From a virus: a stretch of DNA of 21,650 nucleotides. The DNA lies in IMG/VR virus record IMGVR_UViG_3300042383_000463, positions 1 to 21,650 of that record; one strand, written 5' to 3'. Below the pieces are notes generated by a model. It was not told the DNA's origin. It saw only the letters and a program-made list of their open reading frames with translations, and did no database searches. The position numbers and the translations under genes are program-made. Numbering within the stretch: the first letter of the stretch is position 1; each line of letters begins with the position of its first letter. Shown piece by piece: positions 5,622 to 12,349 of this stretch.

Positions 5622-5700
5622 GCCACGCACGCCGTCGTATGACGGCGTGCTGGCCTGTCGCGTTGACGGGAACTCACTTCATCAAACGCCGCACAGCGGC
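5622..5700 (+). repeat. three-hairpin intergenic element, copy F
   Basis: Hairpin 1 is GCACGCCGTC (5627-5636) / GACGGCGTGC (5641-5650), loop GTAT, outer GCCA (5622-5625) / TGGC (5651-5654). Hairpin 2 has changed on both arms to CCTGTC (5654-5659) / GACGGG (5665-5670), still fully paired with one T-G wobble. The linker is AACTCACTTCATCAAAC (5671-5687). Hairpin 3 is GCCGC (5688-5692) / GCGGC (5696-5700), loop ACA. AAGGAG (5704-5709) and ATG 5716 follow. Confidence 0.9.
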
Positions 5701-5715
5701 AGCAAGGAGCGACCC

Positions 5716-6579
5716 ATGGTCGCAATCGGAAACTCATCGTTGGTTCTTCACGCAGGAGCGCATCAGGTCGAGAGGCAGCAGGTGTGCGATGTCATCACGC
5801 CCGAGGCGACTGACACGCACTTCCCGATCGCACACATCGCTGTGCTGCGCATGGTCGAGCAGACCATCGCAGACCTCGGTTGGACGATCACGGAGTACGC
5901 GCATGCACTGCTTGGTGACGGCCTGCGCTACTTCGGTCTGCTTGCGATCAAGCGACCGTATGGGTCGAGCGACGAGTCGTGCCTTGAGACAGACGGCACC
6001 TATCAGTGGGTGCTGGGCATTCGCAACGCCCACGACAAGTCATTCGCAGCAGAGGCGATTCTCGGATCGCGTGTGTTCGTGTGTGACAACCTTGCCTTCA
6101 GCGGTACGGGCAAGTCCGTGTTTCGATTCGCTCGCAAGCACACGCGATTCATCGAGCGCGACATGCCAGGACTCGTTGCTGGTGCGTTCGGCAACATGGT
6201 GCAAGGCATGCGAGCAGAGGCAGAGCGCATCGCGTCCTACAAGCAGTTCGCGATCGAGAGCGATGATCAGGTGCATGACTTCTTGATCCGAGCGATGGAT
6301 CGGCGAGCGATCACACCGCAGGCACTGCCTCATGTGCTGCGCGAGTGGCGACGCGAGGACGGCCCGGGCGGACTGGCTGTGCGATGCCGCGACGAAGACC
6401 CGGCCTTCGGTGCGCGCACTGCGTGGCGACTGCTGAACGCCTTCACCGAGGTCGAGAAGCAGAAGCCATCGCCGATGGCAAGCCCGAAGCGCACGAGTCG
6501 CCTCATCGGTCTGTTGGATGGGTTCGTCGGCAACGCTGAAGAGGCCAGCGTGCTCGATGTCGGTGGCGTTGACGATTGA
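5716..6579 (+). CDS. DUF932 / phage-plasmid-like protein
   Basis: ATG 5716 follows AAGGAG at 5704-5709. The 287-residue product matches my recollection of the DUF932 family of phage and plasmid proteins. The clearest parts are the block GLLAIKRPYG near residue 76 and then LGIRNAHDKSFAAEAILGSR, VFVCDNLAFSGTGKSVFRF between roughly 100 and 140. Family proteins are about this length and are common on phages and conjugative plasmids, often near recombination or anti-restriction genes; their biochemical activity is not established. Here it is the last gene of the element-linked series and lies just before the recombination genes. A 13-bp hairpin follows 14 bases after the stop. Confidence 0.75.
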   Translation: MVAIGNSSLVLHAGAHQVERQQVCDVITPEATDTHFPIAHIAVLRMVEQTIADLGWTITEYAHALLGDGLRYFGLLAIKRPYGSSDESCLETDGTYQWVLGIRNAHDKSFAAEAILGSRVFVCDNLAFSGTGKSVFRFARKHTRFIERDMPGLVAGAFGNMVQGMRAEAERIASYKQFAIESDDQVHDFLIRAMDRRAITPQALPHVLREWRREDGPGGLAVRCRDEDPAFGARTAWRLLNAFTEVEKQKPSPMASPKRTSRLIGLLDGFVGNAEEASVLDVGGVDD

Positions 6580-6593
6580 GTGTGATCGAGAGT

Positions 6594-6625
6594 GGGGAGG
6601 CGGTCGCCGACACGACCGCCTCCCC
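6594..6625 (+). other. 13-bp perfect hairpin without T-run
   Basis: GGGGAGGCGGTCG (6594-6606) and CGACCGCCTCCCC (6613-6625) pair perfectly around a six-base loop. It lies between the DUF932 gene and the next coding start. No T-tract follows, so a simple intrinsic terminator is unlikely. It could be an mRNA 3'-end stabiliser, a Rho-assisted termination structure, an RNase III-type processing site, or an inverted-repeat operator. It is unlike the stems of the six repeated elements. Confidence 0.75.
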
Positions 6626-6676
6626 GGCGTGCAAGGACGCGACGCAGACAGCGTACCAAACCAGAAAGGAATGGCA

Positions 6677-6895
6677 ATGAAGACACAGAACGCAGAGCGA
6701 CGACCGCTCAAGGTGGTGTTGGAACTTCGTAGCAACGGCGATCCATACGGTCGTGGGTATGTCGCATCGGAGTCACGAGACGGTGGACTCACATGGGTCT
6801 ACCGCGGCGATGTTGGAGCAGCGTCGCGTGAGTGGTGGCGACGAGAAGCGCGGCGCATCGGCGCACAGTTGCGAGAAGTGCGAGGTGGTCGATGA
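6677..6895 (+). CDS. small basic protein of unknown function
   Basis: I chose ATG 6677 because AAAGGA (6665-6670) lies six bases before it; the in-frame ATG at 6671 directly abuts the Shine-Dalgarno. The 72-residue product is basic, with an Arg/Trp-rich second half (SREWWRREARRIGAQLREVR). The N-terminal part reads as short beta strands (KVVLELRSNGDPYGRGYVAS, DGGLTWVYRGD). No family is recognised. It overlaps the following HTH gene by the ATGA junction at 6892-6895, so it heads the recombination operon. Confidence 0.65.
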   Translation: MKTQNAERRPLKVVLELRSNGDPYGRGYVASESRDGGLTWVYRGDVGAASREWWRREARRIGAQLREVRGGR

Positions 6896-7110
6896 GTCAA
6901 GTGCCCAATCTGCTACCGACACGATTGGTCGCGGACATCCTCGGAGTGTCACTAGGCCGCGTGCAGCAACTCGCAGCAGCGAGGGGTGTCCCTCCCGTGT
7001 TGCTGGGCGGTCGGCGATTCTGGACGCAGGAGCAAGTGTCACAACTGCGTCCGGGCAAGAACGGTAGACCACGCAAGAGCATCAAGCTCGGAAAGGACGG
7101 CGACAAGTGA
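6892..7110 (+). CDS. small MerR/excisionase-like HTH protein
   Basis: The 72-residue product begins with TRLVADILGVSLGRVQQLAA near residues 10-29, followed by a strand pair VPPVLLGGRRFWTQEQVSQL. This is the compact helix-turn-helix plus wing layout of MerR-like and excisionase-like DNA-binding proteins, where the wing reads roughly R-x-W-x-x-x-x-V. The tail is Lys/Arg-rich. ATG 6892 overlaps the preceding stop, with GAGGT at 6882-6886. The stop overlaps the exonuclease start as GTGA. No integrase is in view, so a regulatory role in the recombination operon is more likely than a true excisionase, but neither is shown. Confidence 0.7.
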   Translation: MSQVPNLLPTRLVADILGVSLGRVQQLAAARGVPPVLLGGRRFWTQEQVSQLRPGKNGRPRKSIKLGKDGDK

Positions 7111-8012
7111 TCACAGACAAGCAGCGAGAGAACAGAGCGAAGGGCATCGGCAGCAGTGAAGCGGCGACCATCATGGGATGCAATCGCTGGCAGACACCGT
7201 ATGACCTGTGGCTGATCAAGACTGGCAGAGCGCAATCTCCAGTCACCAACAACGCGATGCGCCTTGGTCAAGTGCTGGAGCCGACGCTTCTGCAACTCGC
7301 AGGAGAGCGACTTGGCACGCGCATCGTGAGGCCGAGCACGACCTTCGTCGGCCATCGACCGCACTTCCGTGCGAACATCGATGGCATGGTTGGTGAAGCG
7401 AAGCGCGGCAGCGACATCGTCGAGATCAAGACGACAGGCGTTGCCGACGAGTGGGGCACGGAAGGCACCGATCAAGTGCCGATGGCCGTGCGCGTGCAGG
7501 TTTCGTATCAGATGGCCTGCAGCAGTTCGCACTTGGCGCATGTGGGATGTCTCGTCGGGTCATGGGGCCTGCACTTCAAGTTGTATCGCGTCGAGTTCGA
7601 CTCGGGCTTCACCGAGTATCTGCTCGATCGAATCGACGCATGGTGGGGCAGGCACATCGTTGAAGATGTCCCGCCTGCAGAGTCGGCATCGATCGACCTG
7701 CTCAAGACCATGGAGCGCATCGACGACGAGAAGGACATGAGCGATCACCTTGATCTGTTCACGGCAGAGGAGACGCTCAAGCGCGAACTGGACATCGCTG
7801 AACGCAAGTACGAGGCAGCGAAGTCCGAGTTGTTGAAGCACCTCGGCAGTCATCGCCGAGGTCGCACCGGGCCGTACTCAATCGCAGTCACCGACGTGGC
7901 GACTGATCGATTCGATCGCAAGTCATTTGAGGCCGAGCATCCTGAACTCGCCTCACGCTTCGTTGTGCCGTCCGGGTACAAGCGCATCGACATCAGGAAG
8001 AAGAAGGACTGA
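7107..8012 (+). CDS. YqaJ-like recombination exonuclease (lambda-exo type)
   Basis: This 301-residue protein has the ordered motifs of the YqaJ/lambda-exonuclease branch of PD-(D/E)xK nucleases. These are GIGSSEAATIMG near residues 13-24, GQVLEP near 53-58, ANIDGMV near 90 (catalytic Asp), DIVEIKTT near 104-111 (E-x-K), and VQVSYQMA near 130 (the Q-x-x-x-Q/Y-like helix). These enzymes degrade the 5' strand of double-stranded DNA ends to expose 3' tails for annealing. The GTG start at 7107 overlaps the HTH gene stop as GTGA. The next gene encodes the matching ERF-type annealing protein two bases later. The C-terminal third has a charged helical region (LKRELDIAERKYEAAKSELL). Length fits the family. 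Confidence 0.9.
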   Translation: MITDKQRENRAKGIGSSEAATIMGCNRWQTPYDLWLIKTGRAQSPVTNNAMRLGQVLEPTLLQLAGERLGTRIVRPSTTFVGHRPHFRANIDGMVGEAKRGSDIVEIKTTGVADEWGTEGTDQVPMAVRVQVSYQMACSSSHLAHVGCLVGSWGLHFKLYRVEFDSGFTEYLLDRIDAWWGRHIVEDVPPAESASIDLLKTMERIDDEKDMSDHLDLFTAEETLKRELDIAERKYEAAKSELLKHLGSHRRGRTGPYSIAVTDVATDRFDRKSFEAEHPELASRFVVPSGYKRIDIRKKKD

Positions 8013-8014
8013 CC

Positions 8015-8743
8015 ATGACACGCACCAAGGACAAAATCGTGGACGCAATGAATGCGCCGAACCAGCACGCCATCGACCTCAAGGAAGAGATCGAAAGTCA
8101 GACACGCACATGGGAGTACCGACTCATTGCAGCACAAGCAGCGATGGCTCGCGTTGTGAAGGATTCGCGTGTTGCCTTCGGCACTCAGCGCTACGCCTAC
8201 ACGAGTGCAGAGGACATGATCGGTGCATGCCGAGAAGCACTTCTGAGTGCTGGCTTGGCCTTGACGAGGCAATGGGACATCGTCTCAACGGAACGCGGCG
8301 TGAATGTCGTCAGCTACTTCTCACTGCATCATCCGAATGGCACTGTGCAGATGGGCACTTGCCCATTCCCGTTGGTCGGGCAGAACGGCAAGGGCGAGGA
8401 CAAGGCAGTTGCGACTGCCCTGACTTCAAGCCTCGGCTACTTCCTGCGTGACTTGCTGATGGTTCCCAAGGAGGATGACTCGCAGCAGATGGTCAAGGCA
8501 CCAGAGATGGATGCCCGCGACGATCGCACGGTCACCAAGCCCGAGGAGCGCATCGGACTTGAAGGCGCAGCGTCGCTGCGTCAGCGTGTGCAAGTGACGG
8601 GCGCGACGCTCGCGCAGTTGCACAGCGCGATGGTGAAGGCAGGCGTGCCGCTGCCAAGCCCTGAGGTTCATACATGGCCCATCTCGTTGATGCCTCGCAT
8701 CGAGAAGTGGATCACAGCGCAGGCGGCAAAGCCTGTCGCATGA
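8015..8743 (+). CDS. ERF-family single-strand annealing protein
   Basis: The 242-residue protein resembles the ERF family of phage recombinases. It has YAYTSAEDMIGACREALLSA with GLALTRQ in the first half, and a later block KAVATALTSSLGYFLRDLLM. The latter matches the family's conserved A-x-T-x-x-x-R/G-Y-x-L-x-x-L-L pattern. ERF proteins form rings that anneal complementary single strands, working with a 5'-3' exonuclease, which is encoded directly upstream. ATG 8015 follows the exonuclease stop by two bases. The C-terminal part (about residues 170-242) is less conserved and likely carries partner contacts. A structured gap follows. Confidence 0.85.
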   Translation: MTRTKDKIVDAMNAPNQHAIDLKEEIESQTRTWEYRLIAAQAAMARVVKDSRVAFGTQRYAYTSAEDMIGACREALLSAGLALTRQWDIVSTERGVNVVSYFSLHHPNGTVQMGTCPFPLVGQNGKGEDKAVATALTSSLGYFLRDLLMVPKEDDSQQMVKAPEMDARDDRTVTKPEERIGLEGAASLRQRVQVTGATLAQLHSAMVKAGVPLPSPEVHTWPISLMPRIEKWITAQAAKPVA

Positions 8744-9137
8744 ACCATCGTTCTTCAACTTGAAGAACCATCATTTCGCCATCCATGCGTTGACGCGCAT
8801 GGGTGGTCTTCAAGCATGGTTTGTTGACTTTCTATGATGTGTCTTCAACCAATCGCCCACGCTCGGAGGGCGCGACACTTGCGAGTGAACGAGCAACGCA
8901 CCGACAGCGTTCCAGTCAAGTCGATCGTGGCCGTGATGATGTGTACACGGCGAGAGGCAGAGACTCACGACCTACTCTGCCCCGTGGCGCAAGTCACGCA
9001 CTCAAGGCATCATGCGGTGGCTGCTGACACGAGCAGCAAAATGGTGAACTGATGCCCAGCGACCGAAGCCAACGGCAACGGACTGCGACCCTTGTTGGGT
9101 CGTGCTCCCTCACCACAGCAACACTGAAAGGACAGCG
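8744..9137. other. structured intergenic region with four hairpins
   Basis: Nearly 400 bases without a convincing gene. Four stems are visible: GTTCTTC (8750-8756) / GAAGAAC (8762-8768); an 11-bp stem 8779-8789 / 8796-8806 with one T-G pair and loop TTGACG; GCTGCT (9020-9025) / AGCAGC (9032-9037); and CGACCC (9086-9091) / GGGTCG (9097-9102). TCTTCAA recurs three times near the left end. None of the stems has a terminator-like T-run. A -10-like TATGAT at 8833-8838 lacks a good -35. A GTG-started 55-codon frame at 8886-9052 is possible but weak. ParB-like gene translation uses AAAGGA at 9127-9132. Confidence 0.6.
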
Positions 9138-9935
9138 ATGAAGAACCGAACAGAGATGAAGTTGGAAGACTTGCGAATGGAACCTGACGCACAAGCAAGG
9201 ACGGCCATCAAGTCAGCAAGCGTCGAAGAGTATGCGGAAGCAATGCAGGACGGAGCATCGTTCCCGCCCATCGAGGTGATGATGGTTGATGGTCAGGCCA
9301 TCATCATTGATGGTTGGCATCGAGTCATGGCGGCATCGCAGTTGGGTCTCAAGAGCATCGACTGTGTGGTGGTCGAAGGCAGCACGATCGCAGACGCGCA
9401 GTGGTCAGCAGCCGCCGTGAACCAATCGCACGGCCTGCGCAGGACGAATGCGGACAAGGCGCGAGCCGTTACGCTTGCGATTGCCGCATGTCCTGATGCG
9501 ACCTACCAACAGATCGCTCAGCACTGTGGCGTGAGTCAGGCAATGGTGAGCGCGTACTTCGCAGCCATGCAGGAGGTCGATCAGGCGAACGAGGTCGCGG
9601 TCGAAGCACCGCGCCAGTCGACTCGCAAGGCTCCCAAGCAGCGAACGCTGCAAGACGACATGGCAGAGGCAACCGCGAGCATCGATGGTGCGGTGATCCT
9701 CGTCGCGAACGCATCTGCATCAGTTGAGGCTTTGACGCAATCAGCGGCAGGCGCGTACATCAATGCGCAATCGGTGCTGTCTGATCTGTCGAACGCTGCA
9801 AGCGCGTTGACCTCGGCGCGACCGCACAAGGTGTGCCCGCTTTGCAACGGCGAACGATGCGAGACATGCCGCATGCTGGGCTGGGTCAGCAAGAAGCAAT
9901 GGCAACTCATCCCGAAGAAGATGCGCGGGGAGTGA
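9138..9935 (+). CDS. ParB/Srx-fold nuclease-like protein with HTH and C-terminal Cys cluster
   Basis: The 265-residue protein has an N-terminal ParB/sulfiredoxin-type domain, seen as FPPIEVMMVDGQAIIIDGWH followed by RVMAASQLGL around residues 42-71, where the G-x-x-R-x-x-A-x motif lies. An HTH follows at about 134-150 (TYQQIAQHCGVSQAMVSAYF), as in ParB DNA-binding proteins. A linker rich in Ser/Ala comes next. Near the end, CPLCNGERCETCRMLGW gives two Cys pairs that could bind zinc. Start ATG 9138 has AAAGGA at 9127-9132. Partition-type ParB uses CTP in this domain; phage relatives are regulators or nucleases, so function is uncertain. A terminator follows. Confidence 0.8.
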   Translation: MKNRTEMKLEDLRMEPDAQARTAIKSASVEEYAEAMQDGASFPPIEVMMVDGQAIIIDGWHRVMAASQLGLKSIDCVVVEGSTIADAQWSAAAVNQSHGLRRTNADKARAVTLAIAACPDATYQQIAQHCGVSQAMVSAYFAAMQEVDQANEVAVEAPRQSTRKAPKQRTLQDDMAEATASIDGAVILVANASASVEALTQSAAGAYINAQSVLSDLSNAASALTSARPHKVCPLCNGERCETCRMLGWVSKKQWQLIPKKMRGE

Positions 9936-9961
9936 GTCGCAGGATCAGACTTTCACACATG

Positions 9962-9990
9962 GGCCATCCCGCGTTGGGATGGCCTTTCTC
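9962..9990 (+). terminator. intrinsic terminator after ParB-like gene
   Basis: GGCCATCCC (9962-9970) and GGGATGGCC (9976-9984) form a perfect 9-bp stem around GCGTT, followed by TTTCTC (9985-9990). It sits 26 bases after the ParB-like stop and 20 before the helicase start. The T-run is short, so termination may be partial. It likely separates the recombination cluster from the helicase operon. Confidence 0.75.
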
Positions 9991-10010
9991 ATTCAAGTAG
10001 GAGACACAGT

Positions 10011-11657
10011 ATGGAACTCCGTGACTACCAAGAGCGTGCAGTGAGCAACGCGATGGAAGCGATGCGTCTAGGCGGATCGACACTTGTGGTGATGGCGACT
10101 GGACTGGGCAAGACGATTGTCTTCGCCGAGATCATTCGTCGGTACATGATGACTGGCACGGGCAGGCGAGCCTTGGTGCTCGCGCATCGTGCCGAGTTGA
10201 TTCATCAGGCGGCGCAGAAGATCGGCATGGTGGCTGGATGCGATGTTGAGATTGAGATGGGAGAGTTGCGTGCGCGTGAGTCGACGCTCTATCGCGCCCC
10301 GGTCATCGTGTCGAGCGTGCAGACGCAGACCGCAGGGCGCAATGGATCGATGCGCATGCACAAGTTCAACCCGAAGCAGTTCGGCATCGTCATCATCGAT
10401 GAGGCGCACCACGCTGTAGGCGACTCGTACCGAAAGACGCTTGAGCACTTCAAGCAGGGAGGGTGCCGCGTCCTCGGTGTGACGGCCACGCCCGACCGTG
10501 CAGATGAAGCAGCCCTTGGGTCTGTGTTCGACTCGACCGCATTTGAGTTCGGCATCCGTGAAGGCATCGAGGCGGGTTGGCTTGTGCCCATTCGTCAACG
10601 CCTCGTGAGCGTCACCTCGCTTGACTACTCATCATGTCGCACGACCGCGGGCGACTTGAATGGCGCAGACTTGGACAGCGTGATGCAGTACGAGGAGAAT
10701 TTGCATGGGATGGTGTATCCCACGCTTGAGATCGCAGGCGATAGGCGAGGCATCATCTTCGCGAGCAGCGTGGCGCATGCCGAGCGCATCACCGAGATCA
10801 TCAACAGGCACAAGCCGAGCAGTGCGGTGTTCGTGTGCGCCGCAACGCCGACCGATGAGCGGCGGTCGCTCTTCGCAGGCTTCGCTGAAGGTCGATACCA
10901 ATGGCTCGTCAATGTCGGCGTGGCGACCGAAGGTTGGGACGATGCCGCGCTCGACCGCAAGGGCGTGCAGATCATTGCAATGATGCGACCAACTAAGTCG
11001 CGTGCTCTGTACTGTCAGATGATCGGACGAGGCACGCGACCGCTACCGCGCACCGTCGATGGTATCGCAGAGGCATCGATGCGCCGCGAGGCCATAGCAG
11101 GCAGCGCGAAGGACGGCGTGACCGTGCTTGACTTCTGCGGCAACGCGGGTCGCCATCGACTCGTGCATGTTGCAGACGCGCTCGCTGGCAAAGACCCTGA
11201 CGAGCATGCGGGACGCATCGCGAATGAGATCGTAGAGCGAGGCGCGCACGCGGCCGAACTCGATGTCCTTCAGATCCTCAACCGGGCAGAGGTTCAGGCA
11301 GTCAAAGAGCGTGAGGCATCAACGCGCAAAGGCCTCGTGGTCAAGGCAGGATACAAGTCGCAACTCATCGATCCGTTTCAGTTGATTGACCTCGCACCGC
11401 ATCGCGAAGCAGCGTGGGCGAAGGGAGTGCCCGCGAGTGAGAAGCAGTTGACTGTGCTGCGTCGTCTCAAGGTCGACATCCCTGACCTCTTGACGAGACG
11501 CGAAGCAAGTCGACTCATAGATGCAGCCGTCAATACTCCCACGCCAGCGCAGGCGTGGGTGCTATTGAAGAATGGATTGCAGCCGAGCGACTTCACGCGC
11601 CGCACCGCAAGCGAGGCAATCGACGCACTCAAAGCAGGAAGGAGTGTGCAGCGATGA
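10011..11657 (+). CDS. superfamily 2 DNA/RNA helicase
   Basis: The 548-residue protein has the full SF2 helicase motif series. These are a Q-motif-like RDYQERAV at residues 4-11, ATGLGKT near 29-35 (Walker A), LVLAHRAEL near 55-63 (Ia), IIDEAHH near 128-134 (DEAH box), GVTATPDR near 156-163 (III), TEGWDDAALD near 306-315 (V), and QMIGRGTRP near 336-344 (VI). This fits the COG1061-like phage helicases involved in replication or recombination. The last 150 residues form an extra domain containing ASEKQLTVLRRLKVDIPDLL and a TRREASRLIDA helix, seen as a C-terminal extension in some phage helicases. ATG 10011 has TAGGAG at 9998-10003. The stop overlaps the CsrA-like gene. Confidence 0.92.
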   Translation: MELRDYQERAVSNAMEAMRLGGSTLVVMATGLGKTIVFAEIIRRYMMTGTGRRALVLAHRAELIHQAAQKIGMVAGCDVEIEMGELRARESTLYRAPVIVSSVQTQTAGRNGSMRMHKFNPKQFGIVIIDEAHHAVGDSYRKTLEHFKQGGCRVLGVTATPDRADEAALGSVFDSTAFEFGIREGIEAGWLVPIRQRLVSVTSLDYSSCRTTAGDLNGADLDSVMQYEENLHGMVYPTLEIAGDRRGIIFASSVAHAERITEIINRHKPSSAVFVCAATPTDERRSLFAGFAEGRYQWLVNVGVATEGWDDAALDRKGVQIIAMMRPTKSRALYCQMIGRGTRPLPRTVDGIAEASMRREAIAGSAKDGVTVLDFCGNAGRHRLVHVADALAGKDPDEHAGRIANEIVERGAHAAELDVLQILNRAEVQAVKEREASTRKGLVVKAGYKSQLIDPFQLIDLAPHREAAWAKGVPASEKQLTVLRRLKVDIPDLLTRREASRLIDAAVNTPTPAQAWVLLKNGLQPSDFTRRTASEAIDALKAGRSVQR

Positions 11658-11848
11658 AAGGCCTCGTCTTGACTCGTCGCAACGGAGAGCAGATCGTATT
11701 CATGGATGAGCGCGGAACGATGATTGGAACGCTGACTGTCGTGAGTGCAGAATGGAACCGCGTCTCGATGCAGTTGGACTTTGTGAAGCAGGTTCGCATG
11801 GAACGCAAGCAGCCCGAGAAGGGCAGGAAGGTAAACCGATATGCCTGA
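11654..11848 (+). CDS. csrA-like: CsrA-like RNA-binding protein
   Basis: The 64-residue protein lines up with CsrA/RsmA along its length. It starts with LVLTRRNGEQIVFM, matching the L-I-L-T-R-R-x-G-E-x-I strand that holds CsrA's RNA-contact residues (Leu4, Arg6, Arg7). GTLTVVSAEWNRVSMQLDF matches the later strands, and VRMERK parallels the V-x-x-H-R-E-E segment containing Arg44, although the His is not kept. CsrA dimers bind GGA motifs in hairpins or Shine-Dalgarno sequences and repress or activate translation. ATG 11654 overlaps the helicase stop, with AAGGAG upstream. A one- to two-residue offset and a basic C-terminal tail are the main differences from host CsrA. A phage-encoded copy could retune host or phage mRNAs. 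Confidence 0.65.
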   Translation: MKGLVLTRRNGEQIVFMDERGTMIGTLTVVSAEWNRVSMQLDFVKQVRMERKQPEKGRKVNRYA

Positions 11849-12077
11849 ACAGGATCGATTCAAGGATGGCGAGTTGGTGTTTGTTCGTGCGCGTGTTGTG
11901 CGCCACGGCAGCACCTATGAGTTCGTGAAGGGCACTGGCATGGAAGCAGATTGGCTGCTTTCACCAATCGACGCGGCGGGTCGAGATGTCAACACAGCCG
12001 GGTGCATCTGGGCCAACCCAAGCAGCGTGGTCAGTGCGGCAGAGGTTCGAGCAATCGTGAAAGGAGACAAGCGATGA
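11841..12077 (+). CDS. small protein of unknown function
   Basis: The 78-residue product starts at ATG 11841, inside the end of the CsrA-like gene (eight-base overlap), with AGGAAGG a short distance upstream. It looks beta-rich, with FKDGELVFVRARVVRHGSTY and EFVKGTGMEADWLLSPID, then a short helical end AAEVRAIVKGDK. The pattern suggests a small barrel or SH3-like fold, but no family is recognised. Overlap at both ends puts it in the same transcript as the helicase, CsrA-like and primase-like genes. Confidence 0.65.
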   Translation: MPEQDRFKDGELVFVRARVVRHGSTYEFVKGTGMEADWLLSPIDAAGRDVNTAGCIWANPSSVVSAAEVRAIVKGDKR

Positions 12078-12349
12078 GTGCAGAGGACACATACAAGACC
12101 CATCACAGGAACTGCTGCTGCCTTGCGTGCGTGGTCACGCAAGTTGCCGTCGAGGCAGGCGATGAGATCGCGCGGCTTCACAAGGAGACACAGGAACTGG
12201 CAAAGCGAAACGCGCTGCTGGTCATCGAGATTGAAGAGTTGCAGACGCAACTGCAGTGGATGCGTGATGAGCGCAACGCGTTGGCAAAGGCAGTGCAAGA
12301 AGCACACGCCGAACTCAACGCCCTGAACCACGCGGAGGACGATCAATGA
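12074..12349 (+). CDS. small coiled-coil protein with Cys-rich N-terminus
   Basis: The 91-residue product starts at ATG 12074, overlapping the preceding TGA (ATGA), with AAAGGAG at 12059-12065. Residues 10-20 (HHRNCCCLACV) contain four Cys and two His in a short span and may bind a metal. Residues 28-85 form a strong coiled coil, with KETQELAKRNALLVIEIEEL then LQWMRDERNALAKAVQEAHA. No enzyme motif is present. Its position just before the primase-like gene and the ATGA overlap with it suggest a replication accessory protein, but that is inferred from context only. Confidence 0.65.
   Translation: MSAEDTYKTHHRNCCCLACVVTQVAVEAGDEIARLHKETQELAKRNALLVIEIEELQTQLQWMRDERNALAKAVQEAHAELNALNHAEDDQ

Noticed and set aside
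2504-5700. CRISPR array or type III toxin-antitoxin repeats
   Set aside because: The repeats are separated by whole genes of different size, not by uniform spacers, and there are no cas genes. They are not short tandem repeats ahead of a toxin gene as in ToxIN-type systems.
5734-6792. Long - strand open frames opposite the DUF932 gene
   Set aside because: They are the antisense of a well-supported + strand gene and encode Arg/His/Ser-rich, domain-free products.
8886-9052. GTG-started 55-codon frame before the ParB-like gene
   Set aside because: Possible, but no clear ribosome site or family, and it runs through hairpin-forming DNA. Left as part of the intergenic description.
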